A stretch of DNA of 64,000 nt from Desulfobacterales bacterium (lineage in GTDB: Bacteria; Desulfobacterota; Desulfobacteria; Desulfobacterales; SpSt-501). Position numbers and translations under genes: made by a program. Positions 8,701 through 15,330 of this stretch are shown in pieces (within the stretch, counting starts at the first letter, position 1; each line of letters starts with the position of its first letter). Where the stretch lies: the NCBI GenBank assembly GCA_030834695.1, contig JAUQXK010000144.1, forward strand, positions 35,354-99,353. Reading direction: 5' to 3'. The notes under the pieces were generated by a model. It did not search any database and had not been told where the DNA came from. It was given only the letters and a program-made list of their open reading frames with translations.

Positions 8701-10896
8701 ACATTTATCGGCAACCGAATGGACTATGGCTGCTCCTTGACCGGCAATCGTAAAATTTTCATGCAAAAATGGAATAGGGGAGATGTGGCCCGACGGTTTG
8801 GCGGAAAGCTTGTCGTCGAGGACACCATCGCTAAGGCCGATGATCATATCAATAGAGGAGAGATCGAAAAGGCAACGGCATGCATTCTCTCCACGTTGAA
8901 ACAGTTTCCCTTTGAGCGCAGACTCTACACCAGAATCGCCGAGATGCTTATCGCCGTAAAGCGTTATCAGGACGCGGTCGACATACTGTATGCACTGCGC
9001 AAGGACGTCTCGAACTCGTTGCCGTCGGCGCTGTTGGGTTACTGTGAAGAAGCCTTGGGTCACAACGAAACTGCCCAGGAATATGCGAAGCGCGCCTTGG
9101 CCATCGATCCGCTGGCTACATTGCCGATGAATGTCTTGGGGGTGCTTGCCTTCAAGAAAGGCGATACCGAGGCCGCAGAGGGTTGGTTCAGAAAAGCGAT
9201 CGAGGCAGGGCCGGGCTTTGGGGAGTCATACACGAACTTGGGTTCTTTGAAATGGGCTGTCGGAGAAACGGAAGAAGCCATCAGGCTTTTCGAGAGGGGC
9301 TTTATACTATCGCCAACCATCGACGATGTGGCGACGGCGTATCATACGGCGATTGTTGAAACGAAGTCATTCGAAAAGGCCGAAGCGGTGTTTCGCGAAG
9401 CGAGAGCCTTGCATCCTAATCATAAACGTCTATCCTTTTTGATGATAGCCTTGCTGCTGCAACAAGAAAAGTATGAATCGGCCATGTCTGAAATCGAAAA
9501 GACCATGCTTCAGTTCGGAATCGATGACGGCATTCTATCCGCCGGCCTCGAAGTTCGAAAACGAATCGGTGCATTGCAGGTCGACAAGTCGAAATGCAAA
9601 ATGGCCACGCTTTCCTTATGCATGATTGTCAAGAACGAGGAGCCCCATCTGGCCAAATGCCTTATGAGCGTCAAGCCGGTCGTCGACGAAATGATCGTTG
9701 TGGATACGGGCTCCAGCGATCGATCCAAAGACATAGCCGCTGCATTGGGGGCAACGGTTTTCGATTATCCCTGGACGAACGATTTCTCCGAAGCCAGAAA
9801 TTTTTCATTGTTGAAAGCGTCCGGAGACTGGATCCTCGTCCTGGATGCCGATGAAGTCATTTCAAGACTGGACCACGGCCTGCTGGAAAAAATTGCCAAA
9901 AAGCGGCCGGCAAAGCACCGTGCCTACATTCTGGTCACTCGAAACTACACGAACAATCCAGGGTCTCGAGGGTGGGTCGCCAATGAGGGCCGGTATATCG
10001 AAGAGGAAGCCGGAGCGGGCTGGGTGCCGAGTCCCAAGGTCCGGCTGTTTGTCAATGACCAGCGAATCCGCTTTGTGAATCCGGTGCATGAGTTGGTTGA
10101 ACCGACACTGACCAAGTTGGGAATTCCTATCAGGACGTGTGACGTCCCGGTGCATCATTACGGACGATTGAATCAGGAAAAGTTGATGGCAAAGGGAAAG
10201 GAATACTACCGGCTGGGGATCGCCAAAATCGACCAGACCCAGGGGGACTGCAACGCGCTCAGTGAACTGGCCATCCAGGCATCTGAAATAGGGGAGTACG
10301 AAGAGGCGGTAGGGGTCTGGCAGAAAGTGATCGAGCGTCAGCCCAATGACGCTGTTGCGCATATGAATCTTGGCTTTGCCTTTTTAATGATGAGACAACA
10401 CGCCAAAGCTGCAGAATTTTCGAAGAAGGCCATGGCGATCGATCCGAAACTGCGGGAGGCGGCCTTGAACTATTCGGCGGCCGAAATGTTTGCAGGCGAC
10501 ATCCACACTGCGATCTCTACCCTTGAGCATTTATTGGAGCGTCATGCAGACTACCCGCCTGCCATGGGGCGACTGGCCGCTGCATATATCGTGTCCGGCC
10601 GGAAAGCGGATGGCCTTCGCTGTCTCGAAAAACTGAATTCAAGAGGGTTTGACTGCGCCGGCGCTTGCGAAGAACAAGCGCGGGCATTCCTTTCGGAGTC
10701 TAATCATGAAGCGGCGGCCCTCCTTTTAGCGGCCGCCATCGAAAAGGGGCTCGACAACGGCCGCATGAGTCATTTGCTGGCGGAATGCCGGTCGAGGATC
10801 GATGGCCGCCTTCCCATCTACGAACCACCGACCCTTTCTGCTGCCAACTCGACGCTGGAATCCAGGGAGCCGGTCGAGAATAGGGCAGGGGTTTGA
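2755..10896 (+). CDS. Giant multi-domain glycosyltransferase with TPR repeats
   Basis: A 2713-residue protein with no signal peptide or obvious membrane segment. Domains read in order: residues 1-400, a GT-B-like region resembling capsule/Kdo-type transferases (VLLPISGRY, ITQHPLD, GDFSS); 422-760, a WbsX/GH99-like domain (AFYLPQYHP, WWGKGFTEW, CWANENWTRTWD, NAWNEWGEG); 790-1070, TPRs; 1100-1340, a GT2 domain (IIIAVFNKLEYT, DNASSDGT, LNNDTEP); 1365-1735, a GT4-like domain (LLFVGNFNHQPN, GAGMKGKIGEAMAHGLPVV); 1767-2015, a second GT2 (DNGSSDGT, INNDVVV); 2026-2280, TPRs; 2284-2480, a third GT2 (MIVKNEE, DTGSSD, LDADE); 2490-2690, TPRs. Up to five transferase modules plus a WbsX domain could build a multi-sugar glycan. 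Position beside fliC suggests flagellin glycosylation (inference). Codon use is more AT-rich than in the flagellar genes. Confidence 0.85.
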   Translation: MDILFWLEPMAELHSPFLMKTWYTWFSCIDQQLALKLTNYRSAIIAFESMRFYEGHGNFKNSVMLSHSDLRSNWSEKGSLSLKYEKDLAHSNEIELVDLIRRRTEGLSPDVVILLSEAPWLRRAFPGALFINIEVSWIHRAPFPTLYSLDPVGKGKGRVLAQYADELLSNFEVNDNERNIVNQICGPAIGKLKAGQRARDAIGAIRHRFERVVLLPISGRYVTDGETPVFAALEWYMERRADDRTFYVITQHPLDKALSDSEAAYLKVKFSNLALDLQEIGSQSIVPHVDAVIGDFSSVANQVLFYNTEMISILHELPYVDGSFGIRNPLCRLIADASTENKEKILCWLLTKYDTKKENIFNNGKWFATYLEAMKHYKETDSIPKFYQAVEPPGSKAISRSIRHSKPCPGNQARIMNKGAADIKAIAFYLPQYHPIPENDTWWGKGFTEWTNVSKAKPLFEGHYQPHHPAELGFYDLRLAEIRKTQADLAKAYGVYGFCYYHYWFGGKLLLERPLQEILKSQKPDFPFCLCWANENWTRTWDGGDQHILIAQNYSEDDDLQHIRYLSRIFRDRRYIRIHDKPLFLVYRANLLPNPMRTAVLWREEAKRLGVGEIYLCRVESFADEHTDPAAIGFDAAVEFQPDWTLLSEDLRDRRVPNLRAYHYEKVVDRMLAKPLPAYKRFQCVTPSWDNTPRRNGNSLFFTEASPAHYERWLTSACSKLSATKAEEHLVFINAWNEWGEGNHLEPDEKFGYGYLESTRRALETSKSNLRKDAEAFHERIRSGITPNESPQDALVRLLELVEFHPDYAPAYLDLGALFKQAGNTQNALAAYEKACSLEPLNSSFLRCLADFNFVELKRVEDAGALYEKILSLNPEDEDALLMLGNLSTIQHRFEKALQAFLKVLVLNPVHEFAGRMFDELVVKVKNRSMVSAPAQLLEEARVLAQRGRSDQAICTIEKLLSAFPDHAEAHNDLGCLFYQAADMEKALAHYERAVALDRANTTYRKNLADYYFIEGGELDKAVKLYLEVISANPKDTEALFALGVISETLGKCGDAVAFYRMVLSAEPDHAAARERLELASRGNESIHTAPDISLTPSTPTSVSIIIAVFNKLEYTRKCIEAIIRHARSVPCEIIVIDNASSDGTPEYLSSLSETIKLIRNPTNVGFTLACNQGARVATGEYILFLNNDTEPAAGWLDHLLDLAEADSKIGIVGSKLVFPDGKLQEAGGTIFSDGTGWNYGRHGDPDDPSFNYVREVDYVSGASLLVRHRLLKQLNYFDERYSPGYYEDTDLCFGARFLGYKVMFCPFSVVVHHEGVSSGTDLKQGMKKYQAINREKFKAKWEKELRNQYLADSKNVIQASERNTSGNILIIDPFLPMFDRASGSLRLFTIISLLRKQGYHITFIARNGQEQEGYSEALRKMGVEVYATDSDMLRQMGYAVYARPFDLKRILEARPYQLAILSFYVIAEQYLSIIRSASPETRILIDTVDIHFVREMRQAELSGDPAALKRTSATKKRELSIYSQADGVITVTEQDWDHIRAFLSGKHHFVIPNIHPADVSPIDPSGRKGLLFVGNFNHQPNIDAMLYFVAEIFPNVQRILPEMTLTIVGNNPPETVLALKSSNVFVTGYVPSTEPYLKTSRVSIAPLRYGAGMKGKIGEAMAHGLPVVTSSIGAEGMGLVSGQNALIADSAQKFADHIVSLCTNDETWRSIASAGRALVLDNYSPEKVGQIIAEMIKQVALIPPEKGISDKHAIQPSQNKTVTKDFTSIVILTFNQLKYTKECVQSIQQNTPEPHEIIFIDNGSSDGTVKWLRRLVGRNTNYKLIENDSNLGFSKGCNQGIDSSAGDRVVLINNDVVVTKDWLSGLLECLHSADDIGIVGPMTNAISGPQKVPFVAYSSVDGLAEYSQEFRVRNRHRKIPTRRVVGFCMLFKRQLIEEIGILDESFGSGNFEDDDFCLRALLAGYRNMIAGDVFIHHYGSRTFIGNRMDYGCSLTGNRKIFMQKWNRGDVARRFGGKLVVEDTIAKADDHINRGEIEKATACILSTLKQFPFERRLYTRIAEMLIAVKRYQDAVDILYALRKDVSNSLPSALLGYCEEALGHNETAQEYAKRALAIDPLATLPMNVLGVLAFKKGDTEAAEGWFRKAIEAGPGFGESYTNLGSLKWAVGETEEAIRLFERGFILSPTIDDVATAYHTAIVETKSFEKAEAVFREARALHPNHKRLSFLMIALLLQQEKYESAMSEIEKTMLQFGIDDGILSAGLEVRKRIGALQVDKSKCKMATLSLCMIVKNEEPHLAKCLMSVKPVVDEMIVVDTGSSDRSKDIAAALGATVFDYPWTNDFSEARNFSLLKASGDWILVLDADEVISRLDHGLLEKIAKKRPAKHRAYILVTRNYTNNPGSRGWVANEGRYIEEEAGAGWVPSPKVRLFVNDQRIRFVNPVHELVEPTLTKLGIPIRTCDVPVHHYGRLNQEKLMAKGKEYYRLGIAKIDQTQGDCNALSELAIQASEIGEYEEAVGVWQKVIERQPNDAVAHMNLGFAFLMMRQHAKAAEFSKKAMAIDPKLREAALNYSAAEMFAGDIHTAISTLEHLLERHADYPPAMGRLAAAYIVSGRKADGLRCLEKLNSRGFDCAGACEEQARAFLSESNHEAAALLLAAAIEKGLDNGRMSHLLAECRSRIDGRLPIYEPPTLSAANSTLESREPVENRAGV

Positions 10897-10901
10897 TAAG
10901 A

Positions 10902-12905
10902 ATGATGACCGAAACCGCAGAGTCCGTCATTCAGCGCGCCGATACGCTTCATTTTCAAGGCCGTTGCGATGACGCGGTCGGAATATTGGCGGATTTCATC
11001 GCGTGTGCACCCAATCCTGATGCAGCCATTATCCGTGTGGCCGAACTCCTGATTGACTCGGAACGGCATGAACGAGCCATGGAATTTCTGAACCGGATGC
11101 CTGCGGTTGAAGCCGATTCGCGAATTGCCTATTTGTATGGGGTGTGCCATCAAGCCTTGGGGAATGTTGATGCCGCTGACAGAATCGCGGACCGGATTCT
11201 GGTTCAGAAGGGCAGGGGTGCATTGGCACTCGTTCTCAAAGCACGGGTTGCCACTTTTCATGGCAACAACAACGAGGTCGAAGGCCTGCTCGCGGAGGCG
11301 GTTGAACGCGACCCGAGGTGTGGAATCGCTTGGCACGATTATGCCTGTCTGCGAAAGCGGCAGGGCGATACCGCGGCATGTGTTGAACTATTCACAAAGG
11401 CCTTCGCGTGCGCACCGGAGTCACGTGAAATCGTTAGAGCGTTTCATGAAAGCAGCCTGGCTTTCCAGAGACTGGCTGAAGCGGAAACCGCTTTTCGAGA
11501 AGCGGTTTCCTGCCGAAGGATGGATCGGCGCCTTCGATATTTGTTGATCGATCTCCTTCTGCGGCAAAACAAGTATGCGGAAGCCATGGCGGCCGTCGAG
11601 TCGGCCATCGTCGATTTCGGGGTCGATCAGGGCATTGTCGGCGCTGCGCTCAAAATCAGAGAGAAACTCGGACCCATGAGCGTCCCATTGGCGGCGAGGC
11701 CAGGCGGCAGCGTATCCCTGTGCATCATCACCAAAAATGAGAGAAGCCTTCTTGCTTGCTGCCTGGCCAGCGCGAAACCGGTCGTAGATGAAATCATCGT
11801 CGTGGACACCGGCTCTACCGATGAAACCAAAGACCTCGCCGTCGTATTCGGTGCAAAGCTTTTTGATTTTGCATGGGTGAATGATTTTTCCAAAGCCAGG
11901 AATTTTTCGCTTTCCAAGGCTTCCGGGGATTGGATTCTGGTGCTGGATGCGGACGAGACCCTATCGAGCAAAGATTATGAGGACTTCCGGCGCTTGCTGG
12001 AAGCATCTCAAGGCCGACCCGCTGCTTTCCGCATGCAGACGCGCAACTATTCGAATCTGGTCAATACCGTCGGGTTCCGGCCGAACAGAGGCGAATACCC
12101 GGACGAAGCGGGGCTGGGCTGGTATCCGAGCGATAAAGTTCGTTTGTTTCCAAACGACTCCCGCATTCATTTTGATTACCCCGTTCACGAACTGGTCGAA
12201 CCCAGCCTGAACAATTTGAAAATACCCATCCGTGAATGCGCGACCGCCATACATCACTTCGGAGTGTTGAATAACGCCCATGCGCTGCAAAAAACATCCG
12301 CCTATCAGAAACTCGGACGGAAAAAGATAAAGAATTTTAAGGATTCCACCGCCCTGAAAGAAGCCGCCATCCAATCAGCTCGGGTCGGACGAAATGCGGA
12401 GTCCCTCGATCTCTGGAGGCGATTCCTGCTACGACACCCACGTTCAGCCGAAGCTTATTTGAACATCGGAGCCGTCTGCGCGAACATGGGGCGTCATGCG
12501 GAGGCGGTTACCAATGCCCGAAGAGCAATGGAGCTGGATCCAGAGCTGAAAGAGGCAGGGTTCAATCTGGCATTTGCGCTGCTGATGCAGGGCAAGGCGG
12601 AGGAGGCCCAAAAGGTATTGGAAGAGAGCACGGAGGAACACCCGAACTACGCCGCGGCTCAATTTCTGCTGTGCGTTGCCTATGCCTGTCGGCAAGAGAG
12701 GTCGTCGGCGGAAAACATCTTCAAACAGGTTAGGGCTCTTCCCATCGGAAACTATATCGGCGAGTCATTTCTTGATATCGCCAGGCAGTTTTTGAAAGCT
12801 TCCCGCAGAGACTATGCCCGCCATACTCTTGAGGCCGCCTCGATTTTCGGTTGTTCGAATCCCGCGATGGAGAAACTGCTCGAAGATTGTGGCGCGACCA
12901 CCTGA
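10902..12905 (+). CDS. TPR-GT2-TPR glycosyltransferase
   Basis: About 667 residues from ATG 10902; a TTG at 10893 overlapping the previous stop is an alternative. TPR-like helices fill residues 1-265. A GT2-type domain spans about 270-455 (CIITKNE, VVDTGSTDET, LVLDADE, PSDKVRLFPND, VHELVEP), followed by further TPRs. The GT2 and flanking sequence is clearly paralogous to residues 2030-2650 of the preceding giant protein, including shared NDFS-ARNFSL and ASGDWILVLDADE motifs, so the two genes share a duplicated block. It is probably a cytoplasmic transferase using TPRs to bind its protein target. Flagellin as target is inferred from the flanking fliC. Confidence 0.82.
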   Translation: MMTETAESVIQRADTLHFQGRCDDAVGILADFIACAPNPDAAIIRVAELLIDSERHERAMEFLNRMPAVEADSRIAYLYGVCHQALGNVDAADRIADRILVQKGRGALALVLKARVATFHGNNNEVEGLLAEAVERDPRCGIAWHDYACLRKRQGDTAACVELFTKAFACAPESREIVRAFHESSLAFQRLAEAETAFREAVSCRRMDRRLRYLLIDLLLRQNKYAEAMAAVESAIVDFGVDQGIVGAALKIREKLGPMSVPLAARPGGSVSLCIITKNERSLLACCLASAKPVVDEIIVVDTGSTDETKDLAVVFGAKLFDFAWVNDFSKARNFSLSKASGDWILVLDADETLSSKDYEDFRRLLEASQGRPAAFRMQTRNYSNLVNTVGFRPNRGEYPDEAGLGWYPSDKVRLFPNDSRIHFDYPVHELVEPSLNNLKIPIRECATAIHHFGVLNNAHALQKTSAYQKLGRKKIKNFKDSTALKEAAIQSARVGRNAESLDLWRRFLLRHPRSAEAYLNIGAVCANMGRHAEAVTNARRAMELDPELKEAGFNLAFALLMQGKAEEAQKVLEESTEEHPNYAAAQFLLCVAYACRQERSSAENIFKQVRALPIGNYIGESFLDIARQFLKASRRDYARHTLEAASIFGCSNPAMEKLLEDCGATT

Positions 12906-12959
12906 ACCGCATGGGGACCGTTCCGGACTGTCAGGGGATTCATCGATCTTAATTTGCAG

Positions 12960-13364
12960 TCACACCAGAGCCTTATCGGCTGGAGTCGTTTTCGGCCTGC
13001 TGCGCAATCCGGCAGCAATGTTGTGGTTGATATTGATGAGGATGGTGAGTTTTTCAGGAGCGGGGTAGGCAATCGTTTCCATCGTGCGCCGATCGATGAA
13101 GACGCTCAGACGGAGCAAGTCAACCTTCAGGGCATCGGGCAGTGGGTTCCCAGGTTTCTCCAACTCAGCCTGAAAAATGGTCCAGATCCGTTGGTTGTAA
13201 TTCAGTGCAGCCTTGAGACGGGTATCCCGGTCCTTTGCGGTCCAATGGTCCTGGCAGTCTTTCAGCTTGAGTGCGGCTTTGGTGAGGACTTGGGCCTCGA
13301 CATCCCGTCCGCTCATCGTGGACTTGTTGACGCTGTCATATGCTTTCAGTGCGGCCTGATACAC
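12960..13364 (-). CDS. flaF: Flagellar regulator FlaF
   Basis: A 134-residue protein beginning MYQAALKAYDSV, with the helical pattern of FlaF, including an E-x-LL/TKAA helix early on and LPDALK-DLLRLSVFID in the middle. In alphaproteobacteria FlaF acts with FlbT to control flagellin translation and secretion. The start is GTG inside the 3' end of flbT, preceded by CAGGAG, giving a 29-nt overlap and tight coupling. Both genes lie downstream of fliC on the same strand, beyond a terminator, so expression probably depends on readthrough. The product is expected to be cytoplasmic. Confidence 0.83.
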   Translation of the reverse strand: MYQAALKAYDSVNKSTMSGRDVEAQVLTKAALKLKDCQDHWTAKDRDTRLKAALNYNQRIWTIFQAELEKPGNPLPDALKVDLLRLSVFIDRRTMETIAYPAPEKLTILININHNIAAGLRSRPKTTPADKALV

Positions 13365-13746
13365 GCTTGATAGTCTCCTGTTCGTATTCGATCAATTTCT
13401 TCGTCAGTTTCAATGCCGGATAGTAACGCCGTTGCAGGATGTGTTCGTTGATGGAGTCGATCAGACCGACTGTGCCCGGAGCGGCATGGACCAAATCCTT
13501 CACGAGGTCCCAGTATATCTCATGATACATGGCCAGGTTGCTTTCATCGATGTACATCAGCTGAATCGCGTAGTAGATGCGGCGGCAGGGCGAGGTCGCT
13601 TTTTCTTCGGTCAAGATGTCTTTCTGCCGGAGGATAGGGGTTTTGTTTTCTATAACCAGATCGCAGCTCGAAGGGCCGCCATTGGTCAGAACCGCTCCTC
13701 CGATAATCATGCGTTCGCCGGACTTCAGAGTGATTTTCAAGGCCAT
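13336..13746 (-). CDS. flbT: Flagellin mRNA regulator FlbT
   Basis: A 136-residue protein starting MALKITLKSGERMIIGGAVL, the diagnostic N-terminus of FlbT. The mid-protein segment ATSPCRRIYYAIQLMY also matches the family. In Caulobacter FlbT binds the 5' leader of flagellin mRNA and promotes its decay when assembly is blocked. That activity is known for the family and not shown here. The gene follows fliC after a terminator and overlaps flaF. No strong Shine-Dalgarno sequence precedes ATG, consistent with low expression. Confidence 0.87.
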   Translation of the reverse strand: MALKITLKSGERMIIGGAVLTNGGPSSCDLVIENKTPILRQKDILTEEKATSPCRRIYYAIQLMYIDESNLAMYHEIYWDLVKDLVHAAPGTVGLIDSINEHILQRRYYPALKLTKKLIEYEQETIKRVSGRTESI

Positions 13747-13776
13747 GGTTTTATGTGGTGACCCGTAAATTTTTTT

Positions 13777-13814
13777 AAAAATTGAAAAGCGGGAGGGGAA
13801 AGATTCCCCTCCCG
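13777..13814 (-). terminator. Rho-independent terminator after fliC
   Basis: On the minus strand, 16 nt beyond the fliC stop, CGGGAGGGG and CCCCTCCCG form a perfect 9-bp GC stem with a 7-nt loop (13790-13814), followed by a T-rich tract (CTTTTCAATTTTT). It separates the abundant flagellin transcript from flbT-flaF, which would then be expressed by partial readthrough. Confidence 0.88.
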
Positions 13815-13829
13815 TTAAGATGACTCTGG

Positions 13830-14660
13830 TTAGAACAATCTCAGGACTGCCTGGGCCGCCTGCGAAGCGAGGCTCAACGATGTCGTACCCAGACTCTGTC
13901 GGGTCTGGAGCATGAGCATGTTGGCGCCCTCCTCGTTCATGTCGGCGTTGGTCAGTGAGGCCGCCCCATCCTTGAGGACGTTGATCATCCCCTGGGTGAA
14001 CTCCTGCCGGGCGGTGATGATGCTCAGGTTGTTGGCCAGTTTGCTCGATTGGGTCCGCAGGGTGTTTTTCGCATCATCGAGCTCAACAATTGCGGTATCG
14101 ATCGAGCTGGCAACGACGCTGGTGCCTGTTACCCAGCCTGTTCCTTCGCTGATGCTAAGACCGGTTGTGCTGGCATCGAAGCCCGTGATTCCAAGTTTCG
14201 AATCCCCCAGTTCGTCGAACTTGACCGTGAGAGAGACGGATTCGCCGCCGAGCAGATTGACGCCTTTGTAACCCGAATCAGCGGCCATTTCATCGATCTG
14301 GGTCCGGACGGTATTGAACTGAGCCATCAGCGAGGTAGCGGTCGTCGAATCGGCGGATAGAGCGGACGTCGCCAGGGACTTGGCCGCTGCGATCAGGGTG
14401 TTGATCGATGAGATGCCGGCATCCCCCGCTTTGATTGTCTGGACCGCCTCGGACATCTCGTCCTTACGAGCGGCCAAGTCGCTGGAGCGTTGTTCGTGGT
14501 TCACCGCGGTAAAATAAGCCACGGGGTCGTCCAAAGCGCTGTTGACCTTCTTGCCGGAGGCCAGTCGCTTCTGGGTGGTCTCCAACATGCTGTTGGTGTT
14601 CTGAAGGCTGACCAGGTTGGCCCGCATGCCTGAGGTTAGGGTGATGGGTTGCATTGCCAT
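13830..14660 (-). CDS. fliC: Flagellin
   Basis: A 276-residue flagellin. The conserved N-terminal D0/D1 region covers about residues 1-130 (NTNSMLETTQKRLASGKKVN, DDPVAYF) and the C-terminal D1/D0 about 195-276 (ANNLSIITARQEF, ADMNEEGANML, SLASQAAQAVLRLF). The variable D2/D3 part is almost absent, so the filament surface is mainly D1. The start is supported by AAGGAG upstream. A sigma-28 promoter lies about 150 nt upstream and an inverted repeat sits in the leader. The gene is convergent with the glycosyltransferase block, whose products may decorate this protein. No fliD or fliS is adjacent. Confidence 0.95.
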   Translation of the reverse strand: MAMQPITLTSGMRANLVSLQNTNSMLETTQKRLASGKKVNSALDDPVAYFTAVNHEQRSSDLAARKDEMSEAVQTIKAGDAGISSINTLIAAAKSLATSALSADSTTATSLMAQFNTVRTQIDEMAADSGYKGVNLLGGESVSLTVKFDELGDSKLGITGFDASTTGLSISEGTGWVTGTSVVASSIDTAIVELDDAKNTLRTQSSKLANNLSIITARQEFTQGMINVLKDGAASLTNADMNEEGANMLMLQTRQSLGTTSLSLASQAAQAVLRLF

Positions 14661-14692
14661 TGTCTGTGTTCTCCTTTTCTGGTTTTGTTATT

Positions 14693-14708
14693 TTGGCATT
14701 CTTGCCAA
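14693..14708 (-). promoter_or_regulatory. Inverted repeat in fliC mRNA leader
   Basis: TTGGCATTCTTGCCAA is a perfect 6-bp inverted repeat with a 4-nt loop. It lies between the sigma-28 promoter and the fliC ribosome-binding site, about 33 nt upstream of the start codon. It could form a small hairpin in the leader RNA. Given flbT downstream, it is a candidate element for FlbT-type control of flagellin mRNA, or a protein-binding operator. Confidence 0.5.
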
Positions 14709-14808
14709 GTTGGTGGTGCCGTTGTTAGTTTGATTTTAGGTTCGGCGCAGCCGGGTCAGGTTCCTCCCCCCTCCTTTCAGACCCGTGATTCTGCCGCCTT
14801 CGCAGACA

Positions 14809-14835
14809 TTATCGGAAGCTTTCCGGTAAACTTTA
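14809..14835 (-). promoter_or_regulatory. Sigma-28 (FliA) promoter of fliC
   Basis: Reading the minus strand, TAAAGTTT, 11 nt, then TCCGATAA matches the sigma-28 consensus TAAAGTTT-N11-GCCGATAA at 15 of 16 positions with exact spacing. Transcription should begin near 14802 and give a leader of about 140 nt. The cognate sigma factor gene fliA is in this window at 41905. Confidence 0.92.
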
Positions 14836-14879
14836 GCTGTTTTTGCGCCGGGCCGATCGACTGTCAAAGGTTTTGCGGA

Positions 14880-14895
14880 TGGTACGGTTCGTGCT
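14880..14895 (+). promoter_or_regulatory. Putative sigma-54 promoter of the 14980 operon
   Basis: TGGTAC-N5-GTGCT with GG and GC separated by exactly 10 nt fits the -24/-12 pattern; only the first base of the -12 box departs from TTGCT. It lies 85 nt upstream of the next gene and diverges from the fliC promoter. The rest of the 14661-14979 gap holds only the fliC leader and promoter. Confidence 0.6.
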
Positions 14896-14979
14896 AAGAT
14901 CAACACCAATTGATGGCTGAGCCAGGTGCATGACGGGTGAACGCCTATCCATCGACTCCACACATTCGATCCATGACCC

Positions 14980-15330
14980 ATGCCGATATTGAGTATAGAT
15001 GATATCAAGCCGGGAATGCTGCTGGCCGAGGCGGTGCGCAATCACCAAGATCAATTGCTGCTTGAAAACGGCCGGCGGATCACCGAAAAAAGCATTCGGG
15101 TTTTCAAGTCCTGGGGAATACGGCGCGTAACCGTTAAGCTCGGATCGGCTGTTGACGGGTCGGGCGATGGCGCCGCTTCACCGGGGCTGCCGCCGGCCAT
15201 CGATGAGGCGCTCAAGGGACGTTTCTCCGATGTGGCGACGGACCCGATCATGACCGCGATCATGCAAGCCGCCGCCCGCCAGCTTGCCGCCCGTCAACCC
15301 AAGAAGAAGACCGGATATGGCCGTCGCTGA
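14980..15330 (+). CDS. Small protein resembling HD-GYP/HDOD N-terminal domain
   Basis: A 116-residue protein whose first 60 residues (IDDIKPGMLLAEAV, LLLENGRRITEKSIRVFKSWGI) match the short beta-rich module often found in front of HD-GYP domains. Here it stands alone, with a low-complexity linker and an Ala-rich, basic tail. It overlaps the following HDOD gene by 14 nt, so the two are probably translated together and may act as a pair that is fused elsewhere. The exact function is unknown; the start is the first ATG after the candidate sigma-54 promoter. Confidence 0.7.
   Translation: MPILSIDDIKPGMLLAEAVRNHQDQLLLENGRRITEKSIRVFKSWGIRRVTVKLGSAVDGSGDGAASPGLPPAIDEALKGRFSDVATDPIMTAIMQAAARQLAARQPKKKTGYGRR

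Noticed and set aside
12954..13370. Plus-strand frame of 138 residues
   Set aside because: Antisense to flaF, which has family features and a good ribosome-binding site.
14697..14719. Possible sigma-54 promoter for fliC on the minus strand (GGCAC...TTGGCA)
   Set aside because: GG and GC are 13 nt apart instead of 10, and a near-perfect sigma-28 promoter lies upstream.
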